This document shows positions 32,891 to 44,679 of a stretch of 64,000 nucleotides of DNA, one piece after another. Made by a program: the position numbers and the translations under genes. This DNA is from Quercus robur (Eukaryota; Streptophyta; Magnoliopsida; Fagales; Fagaceae). Location of the stretch: positions 11,955,974-12,019,973 of the forward strand of contig NC_065536.1 in assembly GCF_932294415.1 (NCBI RefSeq), read 5' to 3'. Positions within the stretch are counted from its first letter, which is position 1, and each line of letters opens with the position of its first letter. The notes under the pieces are model-generated. The model saw nothing but the letters and a program-made list of their open reading frames with translations, made no database searches and was not told the DNA's origin.

Positions 32891-34926
32891 TGACCCGCTT
32901 CCAATTGCTCTAGAGCGAGATTACGACGAGCGTTAAAGTAGGAGTTCACTTTGATGAAGGTGTACCTCACCATTGCCGTGATTGGCAAGCTGCGTGCACC
33001 TTTCAGTACTCCATTAAAACACTCCGATAGGTTGGTTGTCATTGCTCCGTATCGACGCCCTCCGTCGTGTGCAAGTGTCCACTTTTCTTTGTTTTCATTT
33101 TCCAAGTACCTGTGTGCAGCCGGTTTGACATTGCGAATTAAATCCAGTGTGGCCTGAAACTTTCTAACTTGATTCGCGCTTGCGGCCCTCCATACCATGT
33201 TCTTCAACTCCGGAATTTTCCATTTTGTGTTCACATTGCTAACTACATGGCGGAGGCAATACCGGTGATGGGCCTGGGGAGGCTGCAACCAAGTCATCCT
33301 TGTGTCATCAAAGCAAGCTTTTATACCCGAATGTCGGTCAAAGATGATGCAAAGATTTGTCCGGTCCATAACATATCGTTTCAGGCATGCCAAGAACCAT
33401 CCCCATGTCTCCTTGCTCTCACTCTCAACAATGGCAAACGCGAGTGGATAAACCTCGTTGTTAGCATCCGTTGCCATTGCTATCAACAACTTCCCCTTGT
33501 ACTTGCCATAGAGGTGCGTTGCATCGATGCTTATCACCGGCCTACAATACTTGAACCCTTCTATACACGGACCAAAAGCCCAAAAGGCACAGTTAAATGT
33601 GCAAGTTCCCGGCACACTACGGTGGTCGCACTTCAACTGTGTCACTGTGGTTGGATCTGCATCTTTTAACGCTGCCAGGAACCGAGGCAATTCTGCGTAT
33701 GACTCATCGAAACCACCGTAGATGGCTGCAACGGCTTTCTGTTTTGCATCCCAAACCTTATAGTGAGACGCCCAATGGCCGTGCTTCGCATGAAGAACAC
33801 TACGCAGGGTTGCTACTGTTCTTGAAATGTCTTCCCGTACGTATGACTCAAGTGTGATGGCAATGAACTTCGAATCCATCATCCTTCCATCATGATCCAC
33901 TTGGAGTGTTGAGCAAGTGTGGGGACCCTTAGATGTTGTGATCATCCACAGCTTGTGCCTTTTGCTGTAGATAGCTCGAATTGACCACAGACATGCATCG
34001 TGTACACACGTTACAACCAGTCTCTCGGGGTCTGACTTCATGTACTTAAATTTTTTATTCAGCCCAACGGAGAACATGGTTAGCGCGTGCTAAACCGCAG
34101 CTTTATTCTTGAATAGCATCCCCTTGCTCGGTTCGTCCCCCGGTTGCCAACTCAGCAGACCTGTTTCCAGGGAAGGTGATGGGTCATTAATGTCATCCCA
34201 TGTGTTTGACGTGAACCATTCGGGGTTAGGGTTCGGATTATTTTCTGGTTGTAGTTCATCTAACAATTCTGGATTCTCTACCGGTCCATCATTATCAATG
34301 AACTCCTCATACACATCTCGAGTCTCATCCATTTCGATTGCCTCGTCCAAGTAGGTTTGGATATCTTCATTTCGGTGAGTATATCCTTCATCCTCATGGG
34401 TATGGATAGACCCTAACACTTCGGCGTCTTCAGTATTGTCCATAGCAACCCCATTCCATGGTTGACAGTTGTAGGGCAAAGATGTCTCGGGTGTAACTGA
34501 CGGGTGCACAACGGTTACAGGAATTGATTCTTGCTCTCCAACTCTACTGCCATATTGTGAACCCCCGTCGACATTGAACCCAACAGTGTGGACAGTTACA
34601 TACAAGTCAGAACCTATGAATTGCCCTGCCCGCTTTATCACTCCCCACATTATATTTGCATCATTGTCGCATTGTAACAGAATTGAATTGTAAAACACTT
34701 GGGTACCTACTAGTTGCTGCGGAGCCCGAAATACAATGGAGATGTCGTGGGTATCCTTGTCTAACCCCATAGTTGACATTATCTTCTGTTTAAGTTTTCT
34801 CGTATGTATCCCACGTTTCACTTCAATAAGCGTCTGCTTTTGGTTCGGACCTCGGTATGATAGCCCGTGCAAGTCATTAATATATGCCTCCCCGTCGTAG
34901 TAAACATAGAAGTAATGTGGACTCAT
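32891..34926 (-). pseudogene. MURA-like MULE transposase, N-terminal and catalytic part
   Basis: The gene starts at 34926, 7 nt after a splice acceptor (GGTTTAG). Residues 1-278 hold the N-terminal region (YFYVYYDGEAY) and an acidic linker. A TAG at 34090-34092 follows KNKAAV, where relatives have Gln. The rest is open: a zinc-binding start (VTCVHDACLW), then the MULE domain with the DDE triad. Counting from the Met at 34077, the residues are D185 (ISIDATHLYGK), D247 (IIFDRHSGI) and E352 (TTNLSECFNG), with the C-x2-H motif at 274-277. The frame ends at ALEQLEAGQ where the copia remnant begins. It would cut the element ends, but the stop, the insertion and loss of the SWIM finger make it inactive. 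Confidence 0.9.
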
Positions 34927-35204
34927 AACGGACCTAAACCACAAATAGTAATAATTGTATCATGCTGCGTAATATTGTGAAAGCATAGGCTAACTATACA
35001 TGCCCTATGTACCTAAGCAAATTGTGCTGAACATGCTAAAAATTACTATTGAATAATTATATCGTCTACTCCATCAGAGTTCATTTCGATAACGAAAATT
35101 TTTGCACAATGTGGTCGGGTTTCATGCTGGCTATTGTTCAACAAATGAGAACTCAAAAGCATTGCAAATAAGCAAGATAATTCATACCATGCAATATGGA
35201 CCAC

Positions 35205-35640
35205 ATTATTATGGTCATATACCTCCCATTGAAGACCCACAACATTCAACTAATTTATGTTCTCAAAAATTGTACCACATTATTATGTTCAAATACCCCC
35301 TATTGAAGACCCACAACATTCATATTATTTGTGTTCTCAAAAATTGTCCACAACAGTATTATGTTCAGATGTCCCCATTCAAGACCCACAACATTGAAAA
35401 AATTCGTGTTGCTCTAAGGGAGATAATTCATAAGCATTGAAATAATTCCTAGCATGCAAAAGCATTGCAAATATCAGTTATATAATTCCTAGCATGCAAC
35501 ATGTACCACATTATTATGTTCAGATACTTAGCATTGAAGACCCACAACATTGAAATAATTTCTGTTCTCAAAATTTGTACTACATAATTTTGTTCAGATA
35601 CCCCAATTCAACACCCACAATAGCAATAAAAAAATTTGTG
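35205..35640 (-). repeat. Imperfect tandem repeats upstream of the transposase
   Basis: About six units of 70-90 bp share GAAGACCCACAACATT, TTCTCAAAAATTGT and ATTATTATGTTCAGATA words. They lie in the leader region of the transposase, between its first coding exon and array 4. No coding. Confidence 0.6.
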
Positions 35641-35884
35641 TTGCTGTAAAGTGTTATGAAGTAGTATTTACCTATCAACTGAGATGTTGACAGAACAAAG
35701 ATGAAGTGCACTTTCTTGAATTAGCGTGCTTTGTGCAGATGGTTAATTGAAGGTGAAACAAGAATATAGTTGTGACACAATGGTTGCAAGCGCAGACCGG
35801 TCCACCTCCAGACTTCAGAACGACAGTATCAAATATAATTGGTAAGTGGTCCCAGAAAGTTGGGCGGGTGGGGGGTGTGTTATG

Positions 35885-36215
35885 GTTGGACAATACTCGG
35901 CATTCATGATATCGAGTTATATATAACTCGATTATACTGAAGCCGAGTACTATTAAAACCGTGTACGTCATGAATATAACTCGGCTCTGCACAAATCGAG
36001 TTACATATAACTCGATTCTTCAGACACCGAGTACTATTAAAACCTACAACTACCAGCAGAACGCACAGTGATTCTGAAATGGAGTTAAATAAAACTCGTC
36101 CCTGAGGAGACCGAGTATTATTTACTTCACCAAACTGGTCGTTAGGACAGTTGTTTATACTCGCCATTTTGAGAGGCGAGTTATATGTTGTACTCGATAT
36201 TTGTACAATCGAGTA
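35885..36215. promoter_or_regulatory. ACTCG/CGAGT array 4, between two divergent genes
   Basis: About 14 copies of the 5-mer in 335 bp, several as exact palindromes (for example CGAGTTATATATAACTCG around 35915). The transposase runs leftwards from it and the Cauli_VI gene rightwards, so it is placed as a shared divergent control region. Confidence 0.65.
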
Positions 36216-36230
36216 CAACAGGTATTCCAC

Positions 36231-36240
36231 TTTATATAAG
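36231..36240 (+). promoter_or_regulatory. TATA box of the Cauli_VI gene
   Basis: TTTATATAAG immediately right of array 4. A leader exon ending at 36327 (CTAGAG before GTAACA) follows, consistent with transcription start near 36265. Confidence 0.55.
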
Positions 36241-36472
36241 ATGACAGCTTCCTCTCTTTGTGGATTGGAACCTTGGCAGAGGAAAACATTCAGACAGGGA
36301 GAAGAGAAGCCTCCTTCGCTTCTAGAGGTAACATGCCCACCTTTTTTTGTACTTGTCATTAAATAATTTACTACTGTACAAACCAAATGGTGATGATGCA
36401 ACTGTTTGTCAGATCTTTTAACAAGAAACGTCAACGTTGCTGCAGTCCACTGGCACCTGTTGGTAGAGCAAC

Positions 36473-37016
36473 ATGGTACATTTTTATCTAATACCTCAGT
36501 TTCGAAACTTCGTAAGTTCTAACCCCAGCACAACAAATATGGTTTTAACATACAGTGTTGTTGTACGAACTCTTTTAGGGTGGCAGATACTATGTTGTTT
36601 TCGTTGGTCGTGCTCCTGGCATATACGACAATTGGGCAGAAGCAAGTAAACAAGTTCATAGATTCGCGAATGCTGAACACAAGTCATACAAGGATCGACG
36701 GGAAGCAGAATTTGCATACATGGAGTTCATGCAAGGTAATGGTAGGAACGTGCAGTATGGTGCTTCCCAATCGTGGACATCTCCTACCATGTCGCCATCA
36801 AGTTCTGGAATGGCATCTCAAAGCGAAGGAACTAGCTATTGCGATGGAGACGTTAGGAACAGATTGTTGAGGTATCAGTTAAACGTTGCTATTGAGGAGC
36901 GTGACCACGCAAGGAGGATTGCAACCTTGAGTACTAACATGCTAAGTGAAGTGGTAGCCCATGTTATGGGGGATGACGAAGTTCATGATTCGACACGACA
37001 AGGAAGCACGAAATGA
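36473..37016 (+). CDS. Cauli_VI (RNase H1 N-terminal / viroplasmin-like) domain protein of the MULE
   Basis: Two coding exons, 36473-36511 and 36579-37016, join in phase across a 67-bp GTAAGT...TTTTAG intron to give 158 codons. The leader exon (to 36327) and an acceptor at 36411-36412 precede; the chosen ATG is the first in exon 2. Residues 14-65 match the Cauli_VI fold: YYVVFVGRAPGIYDNWAEAS, then a basic FANAEHKSYKDRREAE and AYMEF. In RNase H1 this domain binds RNA/DNA hybrids and dsRNA. No RNase H catalytic domain follows; instead there is a Ser-rich linker and a helical C-terminus (LRYQLNVAIEERDHARR). Its job in the transposon is unknown. Confidence 0.75.
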
Positions 37017-39064
37017 AGGTGAAACTATGGCTCTTGCTTGTGGCATTTATGAATCTAGTAATACTAAATATATAAATATATGTGTTTTTATGACCCCTAT
37101 GGCTCACAATTGTGCTGAACATGCTAAAGTGTTGTTGAATATCTTTTTTGTTTCCCTTTTGAACGTTAATTGGGAATCTGTCTTAGCCTGTTGGCCTGTA
37201 ATTGCTTGTATTGTTGTTAACATTGGGTATGTTGTTTTGGTAACTGTACTTGGCTTTGGATAGCCAATAAGTATTTTCTCTATATATTTTTTGCGTAGGA
37301 AAAACAAAAAAAAACTTGTATATAATTAAGTTGCGAATATAACGAGCAATAGGTTAGTTGTCGTAACGCTAATGTAATATACCCCGTGTCGGTTATGATT
37401 TTGCAGCATGACATTGAGCCATATTGGAACATAAAATCCAGATATGCACACCACCTAGCAATGAAACATGTATGGGCATTTGCCAAACTGTTTCATTACG
37501 TAATATGCAGTTATTCGACCTTAACATATACAAATGTACATTTCCAAATAAATTTAAACATACTTGGGAAGAAAAGACCATTTCATTCCTTACTTCGACA
37601 GAATTGATCATTTGACTCTGCGTCAAAGAATGTTGACCATTTTTTGTAAGGACCTTTTGCAGATGAGACATGAGGATAAGGATAGACAAAGTCAAATAAT
37701 ATTGTAACTGATAGACTGTAACTGTTTCATGATCATGAAACTGAATTTTATTTTCTCTGTTTTATATGAGGAGAGTTTAAACTTGTACGTAGGTAAGAAA
37801 GAGTGGATGACCTTTTTGAAGGTTTTTTTATTTATTGTTTTTAATTCTTAAATTTATTTGGATTTTATTTTATTTTCTTTTTTTTTTGAAATTGTTCAAA
37901 ACATCATTGTTGTGATAATTGGATTGAGATAAGAATTGTGCTACGATTATTACAAAATTTTATTTTTCTTTAAATAAAGGTAATTGATTTTTATTTTTTT
38001 TTTCAATAACGGCAGATGTGTGTTCTTTTTTGGTACCACATTATTATAAATTTTTTTTTTATCAATTATCATGGCAGATGTATTCTCAAACAAACGTGTT
38101 TGTTTTAATGAAATTTTTTTTATAAGTGAATAAAGTAATTTGAATACTATCAGGAGAGTAAATCCTATTTTGTAGGCAATGTTTTGGTGCAAGTTAGACA
38201 TGTATTTTTTACCTTTCATTCAATAGTCAGAACTTAAATATAGACATTAAGGACATTCACTTAATTAATAAATGGGGACTCCAAATAAGAGAAACCCCTA
38301 AACTATTTTAATACATAATCTTAAAAAAAACCTCAGGTTCAGTACAAAATGATAAAAACTCGACTAAATACTAAATTGTATAATATTTTATTTTCTGAGA
38401 TTGCCCCTGATGTTCAGGGAAAGCGCTAAACAACTAATGAAAATTATGAAATACCCTTAATGTAATAAACTTATCTTTATCTCTAATTCATAAGAAATGG
38501 TTTAAACTCTTAAATTGATAAAAATTGAAAGCAAACAATGTAATGAAAAAAGTGAACTTCTATAAAAAAAAAAAAAACATATGTACCATGGTTATATTTT
38601 GAAAAAACAATAAATAAATAAAAACTATCTCGGCCTGTTCTTTGTTGTTTCAAATTCAAAACATAATAATAATAAAAAAATTACACTTGACACGTTTGAA
38701 TTCCACTCCCACATTGTCAAATAACCTGTTATGTTGCCCATGTATGTACATTCAGAATTCAACCATAAATCAAGTAAAAAAAAATCAAAATAATGACAAA
38801 TGCAAATACTTCGGCAATTCTTCCACTAAAACAACTAGTAGTCCAAAATGTTCCACAGTCCATACTAAGTAAACAACAATACCATGTCAAAGTTCCATAA
38901 TAAATAACCAAGTATTCTCCTATTAGATGCCATTTTCAGTTCCATATGAAAAACTAAAACACATAACAGATTAAGATAATAAAAACCCAAAATGATTACA
39001 TCGCATATGAAAATTATCGTTCATGGCAAAATCCAGTGCCATATCAAAAAGCCTTCAGACATCA
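37017..39064. other. Non-coding, AT-rich
   Basis: No gene is recognisable on either strand. Small frames (37104-37700, 37950-38219, 38642-38872) lack domains and splice context. The stretch includes several poly-T and poly-A runs and probably the 3' UTRs of the flanking Cauli_VI and BED genes. Confidence 0.5.
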
Positions 39065-40015
39065 CTAAGAGACTGGATTAGAAGAGCTGTCTTCCTTGTG
39101 CTCATCGTTATTGATCTCCATGCTCTTTTTATCTTCACTGACCTCTTCCAATTGTGGCTGTACAAGGTCTACATCAAATGAATTGAATGAAACATTAAAA
39201 ACGTATAAACGATATAAATCTGAAATTTAAAATGTGTGCGTAATGAAGCAATGTAAGCAATGAATCAATTAAACAAATAAGTCATTTGCATAGTAGTAAG
39301 AAAAAAAATGACTGGTAAATTTTTTGTAGTGTCTACTGTCTGCCAACAAAATCCAAAAACGATTCTAAAAAATATGCATGAATATAATTTGTATTACATT
39401 GGTATCAACCATACCATCATGCATAATTTTTCATCAGATTATTCCATTTAAATTCTCGCCAAGATTGTGCACATTCTATATGTTCTATTTTCATAACTCA
39501 AATCCTCCGTCCATATAGCAACTTCAATGCCATTTCAACTTTTCTCTACACCACCTCATCATTAATATTTAAAGACATTTTTGTACTTTATGGGAAATCC
39601 AGAACCTTTTGGACATATATATTATTATTTTTTTTTAAATCATAAACTTATAACTTTGGATAGCCAACATATAAATAAAAAATGCATTACCTGTAGAAAT
39701 AGGAATGCTCAATGGCACTTCCAATTTCTTTCGACATAACTCCGAATGGCGCTTCAAATTATACTGAACAAATGCTCCGTCAGCAATAAATTTCTTTCCA
39801 CACTGCTTACATTTGCATGAAGGCCGTTCTTTGCCTTTTGTCGGAAGCATCTCAAAGTCACGCCAAACAGCTGAAGTCCTCCTCTTGTAGACTTTGAGGT
39901 CAGTCTTTGCCTTCTTTGGCTCGGGAAGGTCAGACACTTCATTAAATTGGGCATCTAAGTCAGGCTGTTTTCCTTTTTTCTTCATGTCAGTGCAAATCAT
40001 CTGATCACTTTCCAT
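39065..40015 (-). CDS. BED-zinc-finger-only protein of the MULE
   Basis: Two exons, 39691-40015 and 39065-39168, join in phase (ACAG/GTAATG donor, GATGTAG acceptor) to give 142 codons. The ATG at 40015 directly follows TTGGTCTAG, a leader-intron acceptor; a leader exon ends at 40943 before GTATGT. Residues about 49-95 form a BED finger: SAVWRDFEML, CKCKQCGKKF, and NLKRHSELC with the paired Cys and His ligands. Acidic and Lys-rich flanks surround it and the tail is EEVSEDKKSMEINNDE. BED fingers bind DNA and usually head hAT transposases, but no hAT catalytic region follows, so this is a stand-alone DNA-binding protein. Array 5 lies upstream. Confidence 0.75.
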
Positions 40016-41289
40016 CTAGACCAATTTAAAGAAAAATTATTGATAACAAATTCAGTAATTGTAAGAAAAAGTAAGGACTGACAAATTAATTTAAAATCAA
40101 CAAAAGGAACAAACAATCTACTATTACTACTTAACAATTAGACACAACTGATTTAATTGGCCAAATTTGGACTAAATTTAACCCATGTATACCTCACCCT
40201 GAAAAATTGTGCAAGCATAGACAAAGGCCACAGGCCCGAGCCCAGAACATTGGGACTAATACAATAAGTATGTAGACATACTAAAATTCATAATAAATTT
40301 TAGAATTGTATGACGTGGCATATTGTTCATTATGGATAATAAAAGTAATGTCAATATTAAACAACATGAGAATCAATAATAACCTACCAATTTAACATGT
40401 GTCAAAATTTGTACCTCTTTGTAACATTACTTTTGTAAGTATTGAATCATATAACTTTAGCACCCTCTAAAGACAAAAAGGGTGAAATTTTAGGTATACA
40501 ATTTCTGTGTCTCTAGACTTTTTTTTTTGTTTTACATCATATAATTTAACTGTTATGATCTCTTCTAAATCGATTTACTTATAAAAAATGACAAAGTCTG
40601 CTATAAGTACTAAAAAATGGACATGATGATGATTAACACAGTAAACGAAATCTACAATTTAATGAAGCAATTTCATTACTAACTAAACAAAATTGTATGT
40701 ACATTATGATGGACACAAACGAACGGATCTACAAATATTTTGTTTGAAGATGACAGATACAAAGAAATTTGAAAAGAAATCAGACAGCAAGACCCAATTA
40801 TTTTAAAATCAACAACACAAATCTATGGACATTACGATAATGAGTAACACAGCAAACGACATCTACACTTTAATGAATCAATTTCACTTCTAACTAAACA
40901 AAACAAAAATTATAATGGACATTCATTATGTCCAGGACATACCTTGCTGGACTGGATTCGGTGGTTCAAAGCTGAAGAAAAATAACCGGTTGGAATACCG
41001 GTTGTGAGGAGAAGATAAATCAGAGGGGTCGCCTACGGATTTGAGGGGAATAGCGACTTTAAGAGACATTTTCAGACTAGGGTTTTGGTTTTATAGTGAA
41101 GAATGAATCTGTAGTGTACTATGTACATCAAAGAGGGGCGATTGGAGTTTTGAGGAGATAAGACGAAAATTTACAGAGAGTAATGGTTGCCGACGAAAAC
41201 GAAGAGGCAGTCTTCAGATTCAGGATTTCAGAGAGGCGTGAGGGTTCAGTTTCTGGGGGGAAGGTACCTAGACACATAGTTATCAAATA
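40016..41289 (-). other. Leader intron and leader exon of the BED gene
   Basis: The intron (40016-40942) is AT-rich with repeated GGACATTA/TACGATGA and TTTAATGAA(G/T)CAATTTCA blocks. The leader exon ends at 40943 and extends right to about 41100-41250, a GC-richer stretch with GAGGGG and GGTTTTGG words. No other coding seen. Confidence 0.5.
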
Positions 41290-41985
41290 AACCAGTATGG
41301 TACGCAGGAATTTTATTACAAATTACTCGGCTAAACCATATTCGAGTAAGATACTCGATAACGATATAAGTGAGTCGTAAGTACTCGTCATCGTTAAAAC
41401 CGAGTTATATGAAAACTGACCGATCACACACCAATCCAACAGCAATCGAGTTGTACAGAGAAGATTGGATGGACTGATGGAATTTCTTGGTTTTAAATTA
41501 GTACTCGCTTCCAAGGAAATCGAGTACTAAGTAGTATGGTACGCAGGAATTTTATTACGAATTACTCGGCTACAGCATATTCGAGTAACATTACTCGGCA
41601 AGTTTATCAGCGAGTTATATGAAAACTGACCGATCACACACCAATCCAACAGCAATCGAGTTGTACAGACAAGATTGGATGGACTGATGGAATTTCTTGG
41701 TTTTAAATTAGTACTCGCTTCCAAGGAAATCGAGTACTAAGTAGTATGGTACGCAGGAATTTTATTACGAATTACTCGGCTACAGCATATTCGAGTAATA
41801 TTACTCGGCAAGTTTATCAGCGAGTTATATGAAAACTGACCGATCACACACCAATCCAACAGCAATCGAGTTGTACAGACAAGATTGGATGGACTGACGC
41901 AGGTCTTGGTTTTAAATTAGTACTCGCTTCCAAGGAAATCGAGTACTAAGAAATACTCGACTACTTTTATGTCGAGTTATATAAG
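41290..41985. promoter_or_regulatory. ACTCG/CGAGT array 5, three tandem units
   Basis: About 24 copies of the 5-mer in 660 bp, arranged in three tandem units of about 210-240 bp that start with AGTATGGTACGCAGG at 41294, 41533 and 41743. Each unit has the block TACTCGCTTCCAAGGAAATC. It lies upstream of the minus-strand BED gene. Confidence 0.65.
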
Positions 41986-42752
41986 TTTTGATTAAGCCAG
42001 TTTTTTGTAGGAGATACCAAATTGGTAGGCTTTACCTGCTACCAAGTTCAATCAGTCCGTTGGCATATATAGTAACCAAAGAGCACGACAATTTTTTAAT
42101 GGTGGCAATTTTCGGTTGTATTATGTATGTGCAGCTAGTGGATATAATTATTACTTCCCAACTCAATGAAGCTTGGTTGTAGGCTTTACCTTCACCCTTG
42201 ACACTACCAAGTTCAGTCACTTGCATTCTCACAGCCTGGTGCACATACAATGTGTGACTACCGAATGGAGCTAAGACATGAATTTCGTAAGAATTGACCA
42301 AACTTTTAATTAAGCTTTAAACCCTTTCAAACCTTTTAATGAAGAGCATCTTTTTTGTAGGAGATAGCACACCATAATACTGTAAGTATTACAATCGTAA
42401 TTATTATTAAGATTATGATTACAAATATGTAATAATATTGAATATTGGAATTAAATGAACAAAACAATATAAAGATAGTAGTTCATTAGGGGGGGATAAA
42501 TAGACCGAACTGGAATTTTAGGACAAATATCTTCTCGATCTCTTTCCTTTTTTTTACTTCCCCTTTTGTTTGTTGCAGTTCCCGAAGACCGCTAAAATCT
42601 GTATTTTCAATATTACTTCTATACTTTTTATAGTTTATATTTATATGATTTATCTATTTAGTTTTTATATATTATGCTCATTCAGCAGATTATCTCGATA
42701 CGCACATTTTTTGCGTAAGGGTTAAACTTAAAAAATAAATCACACAAACTAG
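41986..42752. other. Non-coding between array 5 and the plastid fragment
   Basis: It contains paired direct repeats TTTTTTGTAGGAGATA (about 42002 and 42348) and GTAGGCTTTACCT...CCAAGTTCA(A/G)TCA (about 42026 and 42180). No gene or domain is seen. Confidence 0.45.
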
Positions 42753-42920
42753 TCAATGATGACCCTCCATGGATTCACCTATATAAGCCACAGTTAAAGT
42801 TGCAAAAATAAGAGCGTGAATATTGCTTGTAAATAATCCAAGTAACATGACGGGTATAGGAACAATCCTCATGGGTACTAGAGAAACAAGAACAAGAACT
42901 AGTAATTCATTAGCTAACGT
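42753..42920 (-). pseudogene. atpI: Plastid atpI 3' fragment (nuclear plastid DNA)
   Basis: Minus-strand translation gives [38 protein letters not shown] and a stop, the C-terminus of plastid ATP synthase subunit a. About 55 codons are preserved with a few substitutions (for instance a changed LVP-VPIP junction); upstream sequence no longer resembles atpI. In the plastid the protein forms the proton channel of the ATP synthase. Here it is a decayed insertion, 0.9 kb beyond the last PMD exon, in the MULE interior. Confidence 0.8.
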
Positions 42921-44679
42921 TGCATTCATCTTGAACAAATCCCAACTGTCTAAATTTACACTAGAGTCTTTTGCTTATAAAAGAGACCCACATAAAAGGA
43001 AAATTTCAACAAATGTAATGTATAAATTAAACTTCTTCAGTTGTGGGATCTCCATCCATCATCACTATATTGCATTCGTCTAAAGCTGCCTTTGTTCAAA
43101 TATGCAGATACATAGATACAAAAATCTAGAAATGAACTTTTCCATCGCACATGAAAATATCCACCCTTTGCAAATATAATTGGTATAATTGGTACCTAAC
43201 TCGAAGCTAACTCAAATATTCATGTACGTCATAAACATGCTTAAGTAGGTTCATTTACAAAATATGTTCCAAAAGCTGTGTCTAACATATCCAAAAAATC
43301 AGCTGTTAACATATATGCCCTCCAAAAATCTGCTGTCATGTATGCTCTCCAAAAATCTGTCAGTCTTTTATGTCCAAAAAATGTTGTCAAAGTTTTATCC
43401 GCTAGCTGTTACATGAACAATAACACGTCGTCCAACTACTGTGCAAAAAACAAAGAAAAAAACAAATTGTGGTCAGGTTTCTTTTAATATCAATAGTAGG
43501 AACCATTGAAGCCTGCAAAAACTTCAATGCCAAATATGAATCAATAAATAAAAAACAAAAACCAACAACTAAATGACAATATAAGTTTAAACTATACAAA
43601 AATCCTTAACGTTTACGCACACCTAAGTCATGCCATATATCCCAACTGTCTAATAATGAGGACATTTATTTTCTCTTTTTTTTTTTTTTTTTGGTTGTGA
43701 ATTGTAATTATCGAAATTGAACCTCAAAAACTAAAATAAATTAAAAAGTCCAGATATTGGGCAAGGTTTTACCCCCATAAGCTCCACATCATCAACGGCT
43801 CAACGATCTTTTCGTTTCCTCACAATTGCCTTCGCCGGTCTCGTCTTACCTGAAATTCAAAGGGATCACACATTACTTGAATGCACACATTCCCTATGCT
43901 TAATTTAATTATCAGAAAATGTTTGATCTGAGTACGATCATCACTTAAAGCACACAACATCATATGCAAGTCCTGTGACATTCTATTAAGGTAAATGATA
44001 AACAGTTTACATAGCATGGAGGTGCACTGCCTAAATAATAAAATATAATGCAAACTAAGCAGAAGATTGTTAATCTGAACAATCTGATGAACATGTAGCA
44101 GTTAAGAAAGATGCCTTCCTAGCTATGCAAATAATTACTTTATCATTATGAAAATAGAAGACTAGGACATATAATGACATATTTATAATTCCTTTATGAG
44201 TTTTATATGTCTTTTATAATTATGCGCAGTCTATGGATAGCTTCCATGTTTCCATAAATCATGTTATTTACCGTCGCCGGTCCCACAACCAGGGGGATGT
44301 ATGTCAGTGCGGAGTGATCTTCGCAACCCATGTACCAGCACTATATTCTCACCCTGTATCTGTTCGATCTGTGCAGCTGGTTCGTCAGGCTTAGGAAGTG
44401 AAGGGTCCTGGGTGGGCTCAGCTTGAACTACAGGTGGTGTCAGTCGGCCAGGGGTGGGTACAAATATACAGCCACCGTCGTGGGCAGAGTCGGCAAACAA
44501 TGGGGGAGACAGCCGAGTGGGTGGTGGGGACCGAGGGCCAGCTTGGGCACAGGATGTGTGTTCTGCACTATTCTCATGGCCAGGGGGGTGGGATGGCTGG
44601 GCAGCAGCGTCAGAAGTGCATCGCGATGACCCGACACCATCCATGTACATGCCCCAGTTGCCCTCCAACGCCTCATCAT

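Noticed and set aside
39065..40015. Autonomous hAT transposon
   Set aside because: Only a BED finger is encoded. No hAT catalytic or dimerisation region follows, and the gene ends neatly with its own stop and splice site.
23480..41985. Internal ACTCG arrays as ends of separate nested MULEs
   Set aside because: None is adjoined by the terminal sequence with TTTGCCCTTTCTGGG and I found no flanking 9-10 bp duplications. That sequence occurs only near 1655, 8427 and 59039.
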